Position numbers and translations under genes: made by a program | Source: Rikenellaceae bacterium | GTDB lineage: Bacteria > Bacteroidota > Bacteroidia > Bacteroidales > UBA932 | DNA length: 16,187 nucleotides | Assembly: GCA_003513895.1 (NCBI GenBank) | Contig: DOSU01000032.1 | Coordinates: forward strand, 1 to 16,187 | Direction of reading: 5' to 3' | Shown: positions 14,951-16,187 of the stretch, piece after piece | Layout of the letters: each line of letters starts with the position of its first letter | Position numbering within the stretch: the first letter of the stretch is position 1 | The notes under the pieces: generated by a model | What the model was told of the DNA's origin: nothing | Seen by the model: the letters and a program-made list of their open reading frames with translations, nothing else | Databases searched by the model: none

Positions 14951-15835
14951 ATGTATAAAATATTAGTAAAGAGGGATCTTACCCCAATTATTACTCTTAT
15001 GGAGGTTGAAGCTCCAAGGATGGCCAAAGCGGCAAAACCGGGACAATTTCTAATTGTAAGGGCACACAACAAAGGGGAGAGGATTCCTCTCACTATTTGC
15101 GATTATGATGCAAAAAAGGGGACAGTAACAATTGTTACTCAGGTTGTGGGGGCTTCAAGCCGCCAGATATGCCTCCTGAACGAAGGAGACTCTTTTACCG
15201 ATTTTGTTGGCCCGCTTGGGCTCCCATCCGAATTCATCCATCTTTCCGACGAGGCGGTTTCAAAAATGAGATTTCTTTTCATTGCCGGAGGTCTGGGAAC
15301 GGCTCCTGTTTATCCTCAGGTAAAATATCTGCATTCGAAAGGTGCATCAATTGATGTGATTATTGGCGCAAAGACAAAGGATCTCATTATCTATGAAAGT
15401 GAGATGAGAGCAGTTTGCGACAATCTTTTCATTTGTACCGACGATGGTACTGCCGGCAGAAAAGGTCTGGTAACCGAATTAATGAAAGAATTGCTTGAAG
15501 AAGACAAGGCAAAAAGTTCTCTGCCCGGCCATAAAAAGTACGACCACGCAGTTGCTATCGGGCCAATGATAATGATGAAATTTGTTACTTTAACTGCAAA
15601 ACCATTTGACATTCCTCTTATTGTGAGTTTGAATACACTCATGGTAGATGGTACGGGAATGTGCGGCGCATGCAGGGTTACCGTTGGAGGAAAAGTGAAG
15701 TTTGCCTGTGTCGAAGGCCCCGAGTTTGACGCCTATTCTGTCGATTTCGAAGAGGCAATGCGCCGCCAGACAATGTACAAGTCAATAGAAATTGAGGCAG
15801 ACCATAAATGCAACATCGGTCTTGACAAAAAGTAA
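14951..15835 (+). CDS. nfnA: Ferredoxin:NADP+ oxidoreductase small subunit, NfnA/SudB type
   Basis: This FAD- and [2Fe-2S]-containing subunit moves electrons between NAD(P)H, ferredoxin and the partner flavoprotein encoded next. It has 294 residues. An FAD-binding barrel comes first, with RIPLTI (44-49). A nucleotide-binding domain with IAGGLGTAPVYPQV (111-124) and a C-terminal cluster region follow. The cluster ligands are D233, C238, C241 and C253, in DGTGMCGAC and FACVEGPEFD. The Asp-plus-three-Cys set is characteristic of this subfamily. The gene is 12 nt after the glycan enzyme and 16 nt before the large subunit. In other bacteria the pair is also annotated as sulfide dehydrogenase or as glutamate-synthase-like subunits, so the physiological reaction is not settled by sequence. 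Confidence 0.9.
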   Translation: MYKILVKRDLTPIITLMEVEAPRMAKAAKPGQFLIVRAHNKGERIPLTICDYDAKKGTVTIVTQVVGASSRQICLLNEGDSFTDFVGPLGLPSEFIHLSDEAVSKMRFLFIAGGLGTAPVYPQVKYLHSKGASIDVIIGAKTKDLIIYESEMRAVCDNLFICTDDGTAGRKGLVTELMKELLEEDKAKSSLPGHKKYDHAVAIGPMIMMKFVTLTAKPFDIPLIVSLNTLMVDGTGMCGACRVTVGGKVKFACVEGPEFDAYSVDFEEAMRRQTMYKSIEIEADHKCNIGLDKK

Positions 15836-15851
15836 ATATTAGCTTAAAAAT

Positions 15852-16187
15852 ATGAGAAATAAGATTCCAAGAGTTCCTGTAAGAGAACAGAATCCTGCAG
15901 TCAGGGCAAAAAATTTTGAAGAGGTGAGCTATGGCTATAATGAAGCTGAAGCAATTCTTGAAGCTTCAAGATGTCTTTCGTGCAAAAACCCGCTATGTGT
16001 ACCATCTTGTCCGGTGAGTATACAAATTCCGCAGTTTATCCGCGAGATTGAGCTGGGTAATTTCAAGGAGGCATCTGCCATAATTGCAAAAGACAGTTCA
16101 CTGCCCTCTGTTTGCGGAAGAGTGTGCCCTCAGGAGAGCCAGTGCGAAGGAACTTGTATTCTCGGAATTAAGGGAGAGTCAGTCGCG
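15852..16187 (+). CDS. nfnB: NfnB/GltA-type large subunit (glutamate synthase small-subunit-like), 5' part
   Basis: Only the first 112 codons are in the window; the frame is open to the right edge. The N-terminal domain has two sets of four cysteines for [4Fe-4S] clusters: C41, C44, C49, C53 (in ASRCLSCKNPLC and PSCP) and C88, C92, C98, C102 (in SVCGRVCP and CEGTC). The spacing matches the Fer4_20 domain in front of the FAD/NAD(P) domains of GltD, NfnB and related proteins. Start is the ATG at 15852. Together with the upstream gene it forms a two-subunit flavin-based electron-transfer enzyme of the cytoplasm. Confidence 0.9.
   Translation, partial: MRNKIPRVPVREQNPAVRAKNFEEVSYGYNEAEAILEASRCLSCKNPLCVPSCPVSIQIPQFIREIELGNFKEASAIIAKDSSLPSVCGRVCPQESQCEGTCILGIKGESVA

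Noticed and set aside
1..16187. CRISPR arrays, tRNA/rRNA, transposases, att sites
   Set aside because: Looked for by eye on both strands; no regularly spaced repeats, cloverleaf-like genes or transposase domains were found.

Overview
The window looks like an anaerobic or facultatively anaerobic member of the Bacteroidota, probably Bacteroidales. The grounds are family-level: a SusC-type TonB-dependent receptor with an N-terminal carboxypeptidase-regulatory-like domain, an HYC_CC_PP-type small protein, a C39 peptidase exporter with its usual Bacteroidota partners, A-rich leaders without Shine-Dalgarno sites, and several TAnnTTTG boxes (the Bacteroidota -7 element) just upstream of start codons. 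I could not run any search, so all family calls are by eye.

Layout. Positions 4-3853 (minus strand) read HK -> RR -> sppA: a membrane histidine kinase, its OmpR-type response regulator (35-nt overlap) and a 67K-type signal peptide peptidase. Divergent from the kinase, positions 3946-8469 (plus strand) hold a small secretion locus. It contains a 42-codon peptide gene with a textbook double-glycine leader, a C39 peptidase/ABC exporter with a TTG start, a strikingly short HlyD-like protein and a TolC-family outer-membrane protein. This is the most interesting part of the window. The presumed mature peptide is a 23-residue Val/Ile-rich chain with no Cys, Ser or Thr and no modifying enzyme nearby. 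The adaptor protein keeps its N-terminal membrane anchor and C-terminal barrel but lacks the whole coiled-coil/lipoyl middle. The neighbouring two-component system could sense the secreted peptide, which would make this a peptide signalling or bacteriocin circuit, but that link is inference.

Positions 8492-11566 are a metal-handling cluster, most likely for copper: a His/Cys-rich small exported protein, a TonB-dependent receptor with a Cys-containing plug motif, and a secreted heavy-metal-associated (HMA) domain with a CPNC site. A 24-bp perfect palindrome inside a longer inverted repeat lies between the first two genes.

Positions 11582-14938 carry a secreted protein I do not recognise and a large exported enzyme fusing an Ig-like domain, a GH9 glycoside hydrolase and a CE4-type polysaccharide deacetylase. 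Positions 14951-16187 carry the small subunit and the start of the large subunit of an NfnAB/SudAB-type ferredoxin:NADP+ oxidoreductase; the last gene runs off the right edge. No rRNA, tRNA, CRISPR array, transposase or attachment site was seen. No gene-free stretch longer than 300 bases remains once the peptide gene is recognised; the two gaps flanking it are 92 and 143 bases.
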